This document shows, in pieces, positions 11,100 through 23,499 of a stretch of 64,000 bases of DNA. The position numbers and the translations under genes are program-made. Numbering within the stretch: position 1 is the stretch's first letter; each line of letters opens with the position of its first letter. The notes beneath the pieces are model-generated. The model was not told where the DNA came from and searched no databases. It saw only the letters and a program-made list of their open reading frames with translations. Where the stretch lies: the NCBI RefSeq assembly GCF_003672135.1, contig NC_039518.1, positions 3,100,001 to 3,164,000 on the forward strand, given 5' to 3'. This DNA comes from Ooceraea biroi. Its lineage: Eukaryota > Arthropoda > Insecta > Hymenoptera > Formicidae.

Positions 11100-12520
11100 A
11101 TGGCACTCGGTGGTGGACAACGGACCGGCGATATCTGGCGATCCCAAATTATCCATCGAGAGACGCTCGATGGAAACGAAGATGTACATCGCCGAATTTC
11201 TGACTAAAACCGCCGAGAGCGCACGGTCCACGAGCAAGAAGTCAGAACACCGAGATGTCACGAGATGTACGAATGGCGCGGCATCAGGGTCCATCGGTAT
11301 CCGGCGTCGGATATGAGGCGACTCGACGTGGGCTACGCTAGGCGCCCCGATTGGCCGAGTGATGGGTCGGGCCCTCCGTCGAGCCTCTCGCATTCTCTCT
11401 GACTCAACGCGTACGTGAAGTTATCGCGCCGGATTAAACACATTCCTGTGTGCGTGAGACGGCCGCAGGACCCCTTTTTTCCAAACGAATAGCGGTCGAG
11501 CGGCCGGCCCCATCTAGATCATCGCAGCTACGTCGGAAGGCACGTTCGAGAGCATGACCTGCGATGAATACCGCACTAGGTCGTCGATTAAACGAATTGG
11601 AGGAACTCGGGGGGTGGGGGGGGTCGTTGACGAAAGACGAAGAGTCTGCGCCTTATTGGGAGCGCGAGGGGGCGAAGCAGCGGAGAGAAGGGTCAGGTTC
11701 CTTAAACTATATATCCTAATCATGACGAAAGGCGATCGTTTCAATGTCGAAGCGCGAATAGTTTCTTGGAGAATCTGGTGGAAACCAAAGAATTCCGCTT
11801 GGAGTAAATAAATCTTTAGGGATGTCCGCGAGGAAAATTGTAATTCTCGGTAATGAACTAATGCCTGCGATATTTAAGGTTCGTTAAAGATTTGTTTCCA
11901 CAGAACTTTTATTATAAAAACGAGATTTAAAACTAGAACAACTGCACGTAAACTGTAAACTGTTGTTGCAGACTTTATTCATTATTAAATAATTATGTGT
12001 TTTGTATAATAGACCTTTTCGGAGAACTCGTTGCATTATACTTTATTACCGACTTTTCTTTACACGTTTCTACCCCAGTAGCACAGTTCATTGGCTTTAC
12101 ATTGGTCACTGTAAAGCCAATGCACTGTGCTACTCGGGTAGTCACGTGATATCTGACAGTCTCCCGAACAATATTACATCAGACATGATAAACGAAGAAA
12201 TACGCACTTTAGTAACAGTTTTTCTCTTCCTTTTCGTTATCTCTCTAACACAACCAATTGATTAGTAAATTTCCACATCATCCTTCGATGCGTAGCAAAT
12301 AAAATAAAAATCAAGAAATGAAAAGTATAATAAAAGTAGTCATGTATTTTTTAAATTAATGCGTGTTATTACATTAAATTACACAAGAGGCACGTCGGTG
12401 AAGCGACTTGAAAGTCTTAGCGTGAAAAGCGAGCAGCACACCACACACGACTGCTTTTCGCTACGTGTGCAATTCTAATGGCGAAGTGTGGCGATAAGGC
12501 TCGTCAAAGGGATACAGGAG
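11100..12520. other. Non-coding with a 72-nt hairpin at 12070-12141
   Basis: No domain-bearing frame is seen. The region is GC-rich to about 11700, then AT-rich. The hairpin is described separately. Confidence 0.4.
12070..12141. other. Perfect-looking 72-nt stem-loop (pre-miRNA-sized or tiny MITE)
   Basis: The left arm starting CTACCCCAGTAGCACAG and ending GGCTTTACA pairs with the right arm CTGTAAAGCC through CTGTGCTACTCGGGTAG. There are only two mismatches over about 32 base pairs and a loop of about 7 bases. The size fits a microRNA precursor, but such complete pairing is also typical of a very short MITE. I do not recognise either arm as a known conserved insect microRNA. Confidence 0.6.
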
Positions 12521-12524
12521 TTAA

Positions 12525-13613
12525 GGGGGGAGCCTGCTTTAGAACGTTGAAAATAAGGTATAATTTTAGGAATTGTTTTGGAGAAACTATACAGCGGATC
12601 ATTATAAAACTTTGATGCATTTATTAGTACATGTTTAAAGATAAAAAAATTATTTTTTGATTTCAATATATCGCCTGTAGAGGTCGTCCTGGAGGCACTT
12701 AGTGCAGCCGGCATTGTAAATTGGTGAGCATTCTCCCGCCTCCAAATTTCATCCAAACTGAAAAATTGAAATATTTTCTCGTTATTTATGAATTCCCATC
12801 GTCGATGAACCTCTAATATTCATAAAACATTAAGTTAAACAATTATTTTTGCATGAAAAAGTTCAAAAACTTTGCCCAAAAATCGTACTTTTGTGTTCTA
12901 AGCTCCACCATTTTGGCACTTTTCAACTTTTTTCTTCGCGTGCATTACGAGTATCATCATTACATTCGCCGTTCGCAGCGCAGCGTTAAGGGGGAGCCTG
13001 CTTTAGAACGTTGAAAATAAGGTATAATTTTACGAATTGTTTTGGAGAAACTATACAGCGGATCATTATAAAACTTTGATGCATTTATTAGTACATGTTT
13101 AAAGATAAAAAAATTATTTTTTGATTTGAATATATCGCCTGTAGAGGTCGTCCTGGAGGCACTTAGTGCAGCCGGCATTGTAAATTGGTGAGCATTCTCC
13201 CGCTCCAAATTTCATCCAAACTGAAAAATTGAAATATTTTCTCGTTATTTATGATTCCCATCGTCGATGAACCTCTAATATTCATAAAAACATTAAGTTA
13301 AACAATTATTTTTGCATGAAAAAGTTCAAAAACTTTGCCAAAAACGTACTTTTGTGTTCTAAGCTCCACCATTTTGGCACTTTTCAACTTTTTTCTTCGC
13401 GTGCATTACGAGTATCATCATTACATTCGCCGTTCGCAGCGCAGCGTTAAGGGGGGAGCCTGCTTTAGAACGTTGAAAATAAGGTATAATTTTACGAATT
13501 GTTTTGGAGAAACTATACAGCGGATCATTATAAAACTTTGATGCATTTATAGTACATGTTTAAAGATAAGAAAATTATTTTTTGATTTAAATAATATTTC
13601 GCTGTAGAGGTCG
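12525..13613. repeat. Second GGGGGGAGCC tandem array (467-bp units), cut off by the assembly gap
   Basis: The first unit starts with GGGGGGAGCC directly after TTAA (12521-12524). Further units start at about 12990 and 13450, with the same interior as the 9326-10978 array. The last unit breaks off at the run of Ns, so the closing inverted repeat is not seen. Scattered single-base losses appear toward the gap. Confidence 0.85.
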
Positions 13614-13713
13614 NNNNNNNNNNNNNNNNNNNNNNNNNNNNNNNNNNNNNNNNNNNNNNNNNNNNNNNNNNNNNNNNNNNNNNNNNNNNNNNNNNNNNNN
13701 NNNNNNNNNNNNN
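13614..13713. other. Assembly gap, exactly 100 N
   Basis: A run of 100 N is a conventional placeholder for a scaffold join of unknown length. Immediately after it begins the left arm of the large inverted repeat. Confidence 0.98.
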
Positions 13714-15605
13714 GCCTTGTCGTAAGACGATTCGTTAGTTGACGACATTTATTCTATTTTTATTTTCGCAGCTAAAAGTTAGAAAGGAAATGGATAAAGG
13801 ATAATTACGGATTAACTCACAACGTGCCCGCCATAACTTGTGACTTATGAGCGACTGTGCAATGTGAAATTAATTAAAGTTATTATATATCTTCCGCACG
13901 TGACAAGTTTTCTATTTGAGATATTTAAAGACATATTTAAGATAATTCACTACGTAAGAGAACATCGTACGCGAGATATGCAATATCAAGAACAAATTAA
14001 TAACTCAAAAATTAATATTCCTCTAATTTCGTCTAACTTCCTTGCAAGATAATTATTTTCCCCTCAACAATCCAGAGACAAATTCTGCTCATAACTATAA
14101 AGTTAGTTTTAATAAAGCCGACTTGGTCTTTCGTTTCGTCTTTTGCCGCCTTCACGGATTGAAGGGAGAAAGGAACGACGAGCACGAAGACAAACCTGTA
14201 AAAGCGAAGCGATGTGCGACTTCCGCGCTTTTCCGGTAAAAGATCAACGGCAACAAGATTCTGAGTGTTTGATCACTCCGCTCGATGGAAAGTAGGACAA
14301 GCGCGGCGGAATTAGAGAATGCGCGTCGCTGGCAGCAAAAAAAATTAACGTGCAGTTTGAGCGAGTTAATGCACACACGAGGCGCCGTGAAATAAGGCTA
14401 ACGGCATACATCGCACGTTAAAGTTAAATTAATGCCGGCCGTGTATTCTTTTAAACGGCTCTTTCGGGACCACTTCTTGCCCGGCGCTCGAACGCGTGCG
14501 CGACTATGAAAAACGCGTCCGCATTTGCCTTTTACAAATATCCGTATATCTTCACGGGATCGGTTGATATGTATAAATGCGCGCGCGATTTCCCAGTGGA
14601 GAGACCAGACCTTCGAGCAATCCACTTTATCGTTGTTAATAAAGTCGCCGCGTTCACGTATCTCACGCGGGAGACGCGTCATTTTACCTTCCGTAGTGCA
14701 TTGAAATTCATAAGTCGAACCTCCGTCGCCTTTGCCACTCCGCCACTTAAAGTCAACGGATGGGCCGTTGGTATTCTCTCCGCTCGCGCACCCCGCGCTT
14801 GATTTTTTAGCGGGAGCCTTACATCTCCGGAAGTCACGTTCTCCCGCTTTGTCTCGCGCTCGCGGGAAGAGGGTAGACCAATCCGGTTCGGAACACCGCG
14901 GGCGTGGAATTTCATTTAATTCGTCCCGAAAGAGAATTTTAAAAGAATCGCTCGCTACCGGTCTCGCGCGCGGAAGGACCGCGCCGACTAAATATTCAGT
15001 ACTGCACTAAAGTAATTTCGCCCGGGCGCCGTTAGCAGTAAGTAGAATATTCATACGATATGCAATGTCCATTTTTCCCGCGGCGCGGTATACGATATCG
15101 TACCGCGTACCGGGCGAAGGGGTAACGCGCAGTCTTAAGGGGTGGTGCGCGAACTCGCAGTCCAATTAGCGCACATTTTGCCAAACGCGACAACGGTCCC
15201 CGGTCCTTCTCGCGCTCTCATTCCGAATTCACGGTAAACATAATAACCTTCGGTCGGCTATTAACACAATTCTCGAAATAATTTCGTCTCGCGTTCATTA
15301 CGTGCCGTGAGTGTACGGTTCGGTGGTTCCCTGAAAACGACAGTTTGCCGATTTAATTATAATTAATACTTGCAAATTCACAGTAGTGTCATTTGCATTT
15401 TATCCCGCGTGCGTATTTTTTTCCATCTATTTTCTCTCTAGTAATTTTCAAAGAACCGTGCTCATCTCTCGTGCGCAGACCATACAAAGGGATCATACAA
15501 AGTAGCGCTTAACGCGTCAGCTGCGATCGTGTCAGCGGGGGCGTGAATTTCGTGCGAAACGTGCGAAACGTGCGTTGTACGACAAGTTTCCGCAGCGAAT
15601 TATTC
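13714..15605. other. Non-coding flank inside left arm
   Basis: No gene is recognised. The stretch at 14440-15200 is GC-rich, with a short palindrome around 15087-15110 (GGTATACGATATCGTACC). The same sequence recurs inverted at about 40025-41943, with small indels concentrated toward the gap side. Confidence 0.5.
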
Positions 15606-15607
15606 TA

Positions 15608-16604
15608 TTCGGTTGGCCAAAAAGTAATTGCGTTTTTTTAATATAAATAAAAGGCGAATTTTTTCATGGGAAACAAAAACTTTATTAAACAATATATTGT
15701 CCATTTTGTTTGATTATCTTTTGCCATTTTTCGGGCAACTTCATGATTCCGCGCTCAAAAAAGTTCTTATCTTTTTCAGCAAAAAACAATTCCAACAACG
15801 ATTTGATATCCTCATCGGCAGTAAAGGTTTTACCATTCAAGGCGTTTTGCAAAGAACGAAACAAATGGTAATCTGATGGTGCCAGGTCTGGCGAATATGG
15901 TGGATGTGGTAACACATCCATCCAAGCTGCAACAATTTTTCACGAGTGACCAAACTTGTACGTGGTCTAGCGTTATCATGGTGAAACGCAACACCTTTGC
16001 GATTCACCAATTCTCGACGTTTCTGTTTGATGGCATCATTTAATTTATCCAGTTGACGACAGTATACGTCTGAATTAATGGTTTGATTCCTTGCAAGCAG
16101 CTCAAAGTACACAATACCTTTAAAGTCCCACCAGACTGATAGCATAATCTTTCTTTGGTGAATATCTGCTTTTCAAGTGCTTTCAGCAGGTTCATCACGA
16201 TCTTTTTCGTTTGACGTTGTTGTAGACGATCAATTTTTCGTCGCCTGTTATCATACGTTTCAAAAATGGATCATTTTCCTCACGTTTCAAAAGAGAATCG
16301 CAGATGTCAATACGCTCAGTGAGATGGATTTCTTTGAGCTCATGTGGTACCCAAATATCGAGCTTACTAATGTATCCAAGTCGTTTTAAATGGTTTTCAA
16401 CACTCGATTTCGATATGTTAAGATTCTCAGCAATCTCTCGTGTCGTTAAACGCCGATTGGAATCGAGCAGTGCCTTTATTTTGTCATCATCAATTTCGAT
16501 TGGCCTTCCTGAGCGTGGTGCATCTTTCACATTAAAATCTCCAGATTGAAATTTAGTAACCCAATTTTGACACTGCCGCAGTTTTAAAGCATCTTCGCCA
16601 TATA
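15608..16604 (-). pseudogene. Mariner family A copy a, 5'-truncated (left arm)
   Basis: The 3' inverted repeat starts TTCGGTTGGCCAAAAAG after TA (15606-15607). The minus-strand transposase shows the HTH block, TGDEK, HHDNARPRT and YSPDLAPSDYH in pieces at 16195-16610, 15837-16145 and 15685-15921. It is broken by the family-wide frameshift after KRKRS plus a one-base loss near 15920. The 5' part is missing: the coding sequence stops at GEDALKL, where a TATA in the gene abuts the terminal repeat of the next copy (16605). Its counterpart in the right arm is 39026-40022. Confidence 0.85.
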
Positions 16605-17599
16605 TTGGGTTGGCCAAAAAGTAATTGCGTTTTTTTATATAAATAAAAGGCGAATTTTTCATGGGAAACAAAAACTTTATTAAACAATATATCGTCCATT
16701 TTGTTTGATTATCTTTTGCCATTTTTCGGGCAACTTCATGATTCCGCGCTCAAAAAAGTTCTTATCTTTTTCAGCAAAAAACAATTCCAACAACGATTTG
16801 ATATCCTCATCAGCAGTAAAGGTTTTACCATTCAAGGCGTTTTGCAAAGAACGAAACGAATGGTAATCTGATGGTGCCAGGTCTGGCGAATATGGTGGAT
16901 GTGGTAACACATCCCATCCAAGCTGCAACAATTTTTCACGAGTGACCAAACTTGTACGTGGTCTAGCGTTATCATGGTGAAACGCAACACCTTTGCGATT
17001 CACCAATTCTCGACGGTTCTGTTTGATGGCATCGTTTAATTTATCCAGTTGACGACAGTATACGTCTGAATTAATGGTTTGATTCCTTGCAAGCAGCTCA
17101 AAATACACAATACCTTTAGAGTCCCACCAGACTGACAGCATAATCTTTCTTTGGTGAATATCTGCTTTTCAAGTGCTTTCAGCAGGTTCATCACGATCTT
17201 TTTCGTTTGACGTTGTTGTAGACGATCAATTTTTCGTCGCCTGTTATCATACGTTTCAAAAATGGATCATTTTCCTCACGTTTCAAAAGAGAATCGCAGA
17301 TGTCAATACGCTCAGTGAGATGGATTTCTTTGAGCTCATGTGGTACCCAAATATCGAGCTTACTAATGTATCCAAGTCGTTTTAAATGGTTTTCAACACT
17401 CGATTTCGATATGTTAAGATTCTCAGCAATCTCTCGGGTCGTTAAACGCCGATTGGAATCCATCAGTGCCTTTATTTTGTCATCATCAATTTCGATTGGC
17501 CTTCCGAGCGTGGTGCATCTTTCACATTAAAATCTGCAGATCGAAATTTAGTAAACCAATTTTGACACTGCCGCAGCTTTAAAGCATCTTCGCCATATA
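16605..17599 (-). pseudogene. Mariner family A copy b, 5'-truncated (left arm)
   Basis: It begins TTGGGTTGGCC directly after the internal TA of copy a and ends at the same internal TATA (17596-17599). The C-terminal half is open at 16680-17141 with both later catalytic aspartates. The N-terminal half is open at 17191-17463. A further one-base loss near 17505 interrupts the region upstream. It carries the same frameshift as its neighbours. Its counterpart is 38016-39025. Confidence 0.85.
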
Positions 17600-18512
17600 T
17601 TGGGTTGGCCAAAAAGTAATTGCGTTTTTTTTATATAAATAAAAGGCGAATTTTTCATGGGAAACAAAAACTTTATTAAACAATATATTGTCCATTTTGT
17701 TTGATTATCTTTTGCCATTTTTCGGGCAACTTCATGATTCCGCGCTCAAAACAGTTCTTATCTTTTTCAGCAAAAAACAACTCCAACAACGATTTGATAT
17801 CCTCATCAGCAGTAAAGGTTTTACCATTCAAGGCGTTTTGCAAAGAACGAAACGAATGGTAATCTGATGGTGCCAGGTCTGGCGAATATGGTGGATGTGG
17901 TAACACATCCCATCCAAGCTGCAACAATTTTTCACGAGTGACCAAACTTGTACGTGGTCTAGCGTTATCATGGTGAAACGCAACACCTTTGCGATTCACC
18001 AATTCTCGACGTTTCTGTTTGATGGCATCATTTAATTTATCCAGTTGACGACAGTATACGTCTGAATTAATGGTTTGATTCCTTGCAAGCAGCTCAAAAT
18101 ACACAATAATTGTCATCATCAATTTCGATTGGCCTTCCTGAGCGTGGTGCATCTTTCACATTAAAATCTGCAGATCGAAATTTAGTAAACCACTTTTGAC
18201 ACTGCCGCAGTTTTAAAGCATCTTCGCCTTATACATGACATAACTTTTTATGAGCTTGCACAGCGTTTTTCCCTTTTCGGAAGTAATAAAACAAAATATG
18301 AGGAAAATGTTCTTTTTGATTTTCCATTTTGAAATCGACGGCAAACAAACAATTGTTAACGAAATCGTGTACTTTCTTTTTGTAAAATATGCTTGAACTG
18401 TGAGTTGTTAACCTACATAATGATTTTGCGGTTTAGAATGAAGTTAGTTACATTTCGAGACATGTATGTCCATCTATTTGAAAAAAACGCAATTACTTTT
18501 TGGCCAACCCAA
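17600..18512 (-). pseudogene. Mariner family A copy c with both ends but a large internal deletion (left arm)
   Basis: This copy reaches the true 5' inverted repeat (CCAACCCAA ends at 18512, TA at 18513-18514), so it closes the tandem array. About 365 bp is missing compared with its right-arm counterpart 36740-38015: the sequence jumps at about 18108 from CACAATA to ATTGTCATCATC, removing the region around the HTH and the first catalytic aspartate. The C-terminal frame 17676-18152 keeps HHDNARPRT and YSPDLAPSDYH. It cannot encode transposase. Confidence 0.85.
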
Positions 18513-18514
18513 TA

Positions 18515-19183
18515 ATATGCCTTATTCGGTCACGTCACAGACGTCGACAGGATAAGCCGGGGGCTTTATCGTAACGTTGTATTACTAACTACCTACTAAC
18601 TACCTGCTATTGAACGTCACTATCGACGTTACGTCGCGTTGCCCTGCGAGCGAGAATGCCAGTGCGCGAACGACTCCGTTTGAATGCCACCCTTGCGATT
18701 ATGTACTAATAATATGTGTCGTGTGTTAACATCGTATCAACCTCTCGATGAAAGTGTATTATGTCGCGGCATATTATTGACCGCGAGTCAGTTGGAGGTA
18801 TAGGCTTTCTCTGCACGCTGAATCGCAAAGATGAAAGGAAAGCGTGACTCTACTCGTCAAACACTACGACGGACGCTGTGCAATTCACCCCGAGTCTCTG
18901 CATCCCCTGACAATAAACGCCGGTCTCCGACTGGTGGGCGACGGCGACTCTCATCGATCGTACAGTTGGATGATAGGAGTACAAAAATAAAAGGATAGAA
19001 ATAGAAGGGTCTCAAAATGAGCTCAACCTGTCTCACCTCGTTTCTGCATTCAGGTGATTCGCAACATCAGACGTCGTGTCACGTCGCGTTACATTACGTT
19101 AGATTACATTACGTAACGTTACGTTACGGAGCGGAGGCCCCGGTAACGTCAGGATCGCGGCACGTTGACGTCGAGGTACGTAC
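18515..19183 (-). other. Start of mGluR intron 1 and flank (left arm)
   Basis: On the minus strand the sequence from 19183 downward starts GTACGTACC, a plausible splice donor. It is followed by a stretch rich in TAACG/TTACG (19085-19130) and non-coding DNA to the mariner array. The mariner array would then lie inside or beyond intron 1. No further exon is seen. Confidence 0.55.
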
Positions 19184-19757
19184 CCTTGATGAAATCCACC
19201 GCCATCTCGAGCCCGTACGTGTCCTTGTCGCAGTCGTCAAGAATGTGCGCCCCGATCTTGACGCCCGGCACGATTTCCCGCTCGTTCAGGATATCCAGGG
19301 TGTAGAGCATCGCCTCTAACGCCTGCACGCCGCCCTGCGGCATCACGGGCCCGCACGTGACCGTGTCCTCCCTCTCGTGGACCATCATCAGGCCGCCCAG
19401 CACGAGATCACCTTCCACCACCGCCTCCTTCTTCACCGGCCAGTTCTTCATCGCGACGTAGCCGTTCGATTCCATCGATCGGAACTGCCGGTGTCGATGT
19501 CGGATCGGATGACGCACTTCTACTCGATCCCCGATGTGGTCCTCGTGGAATCTGCCGGATACTGGATCGAAGTTGTACCGATGGAGTCTGGCGGTCGCAA
19601 ACGCCATCCAGTCCGCGTATCGATTCCACGTTGAGACGATCGGTTCCTCGATCTTCGGGACGCTGTCGATCCTCCTGGCCCATTGCTTCGTGTATCTCGA
19701 GCGTCGATCGTCGGCCGAGCAGATGCAGCTCAACAGTGCCAGGAGCAGAAACTTCAT
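19184..19757 (-). CDS. mtt: Metabotropic glutamate receptor-like, first coding exon (left-arm copy)
   Basis: This is an intact 191-codon exon on the minus strand, ending one base into the next codon at a GT donor (19183-19182), so the intron is phase 1. It differs from the right-arm copy 35495-36068 by very little; one visible change is L for H in the stretch ATARxHRYNF. Residues 1-16 form a signal peptide (MKFLLLALLSCICSA). Residues about 115-191 start the extracellular Venus-flytrap ligand-binding domain of class C GPCRs, with GDLVLGGLMMVHERED, a conserved Cys in CGPVMPQGG, LEAMLYTLDILNE and GAHILDDCDKDTYGLEMAV. The CGPVMPQGG version points to the insect mXR/mangetout branch rather than the classical glutamate receptor; the symbol is tentative. 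The rest of the gene is not in this window. Confidence 0.8.
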
Positions 19758-19823
19758 GACGTCATAATCGGTAAGTTATGGGCGCTTTGTTACTGGTATC
19801 GGGTTTCCTGGCCCGGCCGCGCG

Positions 19824-19829
19824 TTTATA
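19824..19829 (-). promoter_or_regulatory. TATA box of the mGluR-like exon (left arm)
   Basis: TATAAA on the minus strand lies 67-72 bases upstream of the ATG, mirroring 35423-35428 in the right arm. Confidence 0.45.
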
Positions 19830-20140
19830 TGTGGTCTCTCCGAGCCGGTCTCGGCCTCTCGCTTGGCGGAGTCCTCGAGCTCTGTATTCGCGATGATTTA
19901 CGTCGCCCTCTTCCTCGGCAATGCGGATAGCGAGCGGTATCAGCCTCGTGCGGCTCGCAGATCGGATGCTTCGCGCACGATCGACGAGAGAGAGACGTGC
20001 CGGCGCGTAGGGGCGTTTCGTGGGGACTCGATTGATCCCCAGTTTCTATACGTCATAGACGGTCGAGAATTGATTCGCGAGTTGAACCTCGCGCTATGCT
20101 GTCGGTTTTCGGATGCGTCGAGACAGAGACGTTACGCTAT

Positions 20141-21858
20141 TGTAAGATCTGGAAAGATAGTCGAGACTGACAGGTCGTATAGAGGATCGGAATGAAAACA
20201 AGTTGATCACAACAGTCGGAGTATTGGTCGTACAGCCTAAGACCTAGGCGTGTGAACCAGGGATCCCGGAGAGTTCGAGTTCAAATCTAAAGCAGTCTCC
20301 TAGTTATTTTTCGCCTCTTACAATTCAGAAGTAGGATAAAATCCGCTACCCCTCGGAGAGGAGGGAGTTGAGAAGCAGCTGGCCGGTAGTGAAGCCTGAA
20401 CATGGAGGTCGGGACGGACTCAGAGGGGTGAACCAACATGGAGGTTGGGAGGGACTCAGAAGAGTGAACCAAAAATGGATGTTGGGAGGGACTCAGAAGA
20501 GTGAACCAACATGGAGGTTGGGAAGGCCTCAGAGGAGTTAACCAACATGGAGGTTGGGAGGGACTCAGAGGAGTGAACCAACATGGAGGTTGGGAGGGAC
20601 TCAAGTGGAGTGAACCGACGATTTGGAGACATTCGGGGACGAATGTAATGTCAGGCTGGCCGAGCTGTAAGATCTGGAAAGATAGTCGAGACTGACAGGT
20701 CGTATAGAGGATCGGAATGAAAACAAGTTGATCACAACAGTAGGAGTATTGGCCGTACAGCCTAAGACCTAGGCGTGTGAACCAGGGATCCCGGAGAGTT
20801 CGAGTTCAAATCTAAAGCAGTCTCCTAGTTATTTTTCGCCTCTTACAATTCAGAAGTAGGATAAAATCCGCTACCCCTCGGAGAGGAGGGAGTTGAGAAG
20901 CAGCTGGCCGGTAGTGAAGCCTGAACATGGAGGTCGGGACGGACTCAGAGGAGTGAACCAACATGGAGATTGGGAAGGACTCGGAGGAGTGAACCAACAT
21001 GGAGATTGGGAAGGACTCAGAGGAGTGAACCAACATGGAGGTTGGGAGGGACTCAGAAGAGTGAACCAAAAATGGATGTTGGGAGGGACTCAGAAGAGTG
21101 AACCAAAAATGGAGGTTGGGAGGGACTCAAGTGGAGTGAACCGACGATTTGGAGACATTCGGGGACGAATGTAATGTCAGGCTGGCCGAGCTGTAAGATC
21201 TGGAAAGATAGTCGAGACTGACAGGTCGTATAGAGGATCGGAATGAAAACAAGTTGATCACAACAGTAGGAGTATTGGCCGTACAGCCTAAGACCTAGGC
21301 GTGTGAACCAGGGATCCCGGAGAGTTCGAGTTCAAATCTAAGGCAGTCTCCTAGTTATTTTTCGCCTCTTACAATTCAGAAGTGGGATAAAATCCGCTAC
21401 CCCTCGAAGACAGTTGAAATTCATCCGCTACCCCTCGGAGAGGAGGGAGTTGAGAAGCAGCTGGCCGGTAGTGAAGCCTGAACATGGAGGTCGGGACGGA
21501 CTCAGAGGAGTGAACCAACATGGAGGTTGGGAGGGACTCAGAGGGGTGAACCAAAAATGGATGTTGGAAGGGACTCAGAAGAGTGAACAAAAAATGGAGG
21601 TTGGGAGGGACTCAAGTGGAGTGAACCGACGATTTGGAGACATTCGGGGACGAATGTAATGTCAGGCTGGCCGAGCTGTAAGATCTGGAAAGATAGTCGC
21701 GACCGACAGGTCGTATAGAGGATCGGAATGAAAACAAGTTGATCACAACAGTGGGAGTATTGGTCGTACAGCCTAAGACCTAGGCGTGTGAACCAGGGAT
21801 CCCGGAGAGTTCGAGTTCAAATCTAAGGCAGTCTTCTAGTTATTTTTCGCCTCTTACA
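20141..21858. mobile_element. LTR-like tandem element (A-B-A-B-A-B-A) with CTAT target duplication
   Basis: The element starts TGTAAGATCTGG and ends CGCCTCTTACA. It is flanked by CTAT at 20137-20140 and CTAT at 21859-21862. A segments (about 182 bp, TG...CA ends) start at 20141, about 20666, 21193 and 21675. B segments between them hold 36-37-bp tandem repeats of the type GAGTCCCTCCCAACCTCCAT (inverse strand here). Beginning and ending with a direct repeat that has TG/CA tips and a short target duplication is the plan of an LTR retroelement; the small size and lack of protein fits a TRIM that has multiplied by LTR sharing. It sits about 310 bases upstream of the mGluR TATA box. Confidence 0.75.
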
Positions 21859-21862
21859 CTAT

Positions 21863-23429
21863 TTTTAATTAAATTCCGACGTCCGGCTCTCTCACGGATT
21901 TGTAGCATCGTTCATCCGAACCGAATGTTCCTCCAATTACGTGAAACGATTTACGTAATTCAATATGTGCGGCTGGTTGTAGGGAATGTTTAATTTGGAG
22001 GGTATCGACGAGAAGAAAATACATCTACAATAGAGAGAAACATTAATGAGATTAGGCAGAGACTAAGATTAGCTCGAGTTGAAACGAAATTTATACAAGA
22101 TCTCCGGTGATTGCGGTGTATCTCGTGGTTTGCACAGGAGACATGATAATATTGGCGCAAGGGAGGGTATGTCGCAATATGTCGCCAGTGAATGGCAGAA
22201 ACTAGCTGCGAGGAGATCTAGAAACACACACAGAGCCGACATGTACGTGTGACACTGCGTGCGTGATCCTCCGCCTGCACTATTATGCAGCGTCTGTCTT
22301 TCTCGTGTTCCAGCGACTTCCCGCATGGAGTTTCACGTGCGACCTTTGCACTGCCACGACGTTCTTCAGCGTGCCTCGAAGGGTAAAACGCGAGGGTGAA
22401 TTAACGGCGGCCGGATCGTCGAGACGTTTGCCGATTTGAGCGGCGTTATTTGCGCGCTAAAGTCGGAATTTATCGCCGACCTGGATCTCGCCATTGTTTT
22501 CGCGCGATAACTTATCACGTTCCCGAAAATAAAGAAAAAGGGTTAATATTTATTGCCCGTTATCCAGCAACCCTCTTCTTCTTCTTCTTCTTCTTTTTTA
22601 ACGTTCCGTGTTTAATCGGGCATTAAACGGGGTATTTTACAGGGGGAGAATGATGGCTGACTGTGACCAATGTTCATCTTATCTGCAAATTCATCCTGTG
22701 TCGATGTTGAAGCAGGCGATGACGCAACGTTACGACAGTAATGATCTCTGACTTCCAATGGTTTAACGGCGCGTTCTTCGCCCGCCAGGACGGACATTTG
22801 CGGACGTTTCCAGCATACGTCGAGCGCGGTGGCGAGCGACAGAACCGGAAACCCTCTCTAGCGAGGCGATCGTTATCCCGAACGCCGTCAGGTCCGGGGC
22901 AACCGCACTGTCGTACTTTGATAGCGGGCCTCCCGAGCTTCGTATCCGCAGGTGTTCGCGCGAGCCGCAAGTTTAAATTGCTCGGTCACAAAGTGCTCGA
23001 GCACGGGATAGAGGGATGGCAAACGTGAGGGGGTGCGGTCGCGCGTCGATAACAGCTCTCCAGCCGCCAGTAATTAAAAACTTGGACGCGGACGCCGGAA
23101 GTTGCGCGGGCAACCTTGTCGAACTTCCGCCGCGGAAAGACGATGAACGACGACGGCAGCGAAGGAACCGCGAGATCCGCGAAGTTTGATGGTTCGTCGA
23201 CGCGATGCGTGTACCTGTTGCTCGGCTTCTGGCGGAAGCTTTGCTTCGGCCTTGCCTCGCGCGACTTCTTCGCCGGTCGCGCGCGTGGACGTGCGTTTTC
23301 CCGAGCCGGCGGCTGGAAATGCTTCGTAATCCCACGCGTGATCGTTCGATATAAGCACGGCCGAGTGTCACCCCACGCGACCTGTTGCTCGCTATCCCTG
23401 CGTTGGCCGTTGCCGTACTCGTGCAATGA

Positions 23430-23499
<70 letters not shown>

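Noticed and set aside
22741..23028. 95-codon frame conserved between both palindrome arms (also 31707-31994)
   Set aside because: Conservation reflects duplication of the whole arm, not selection; overlapping frames on the other strand are just as long and no domain is recognised.
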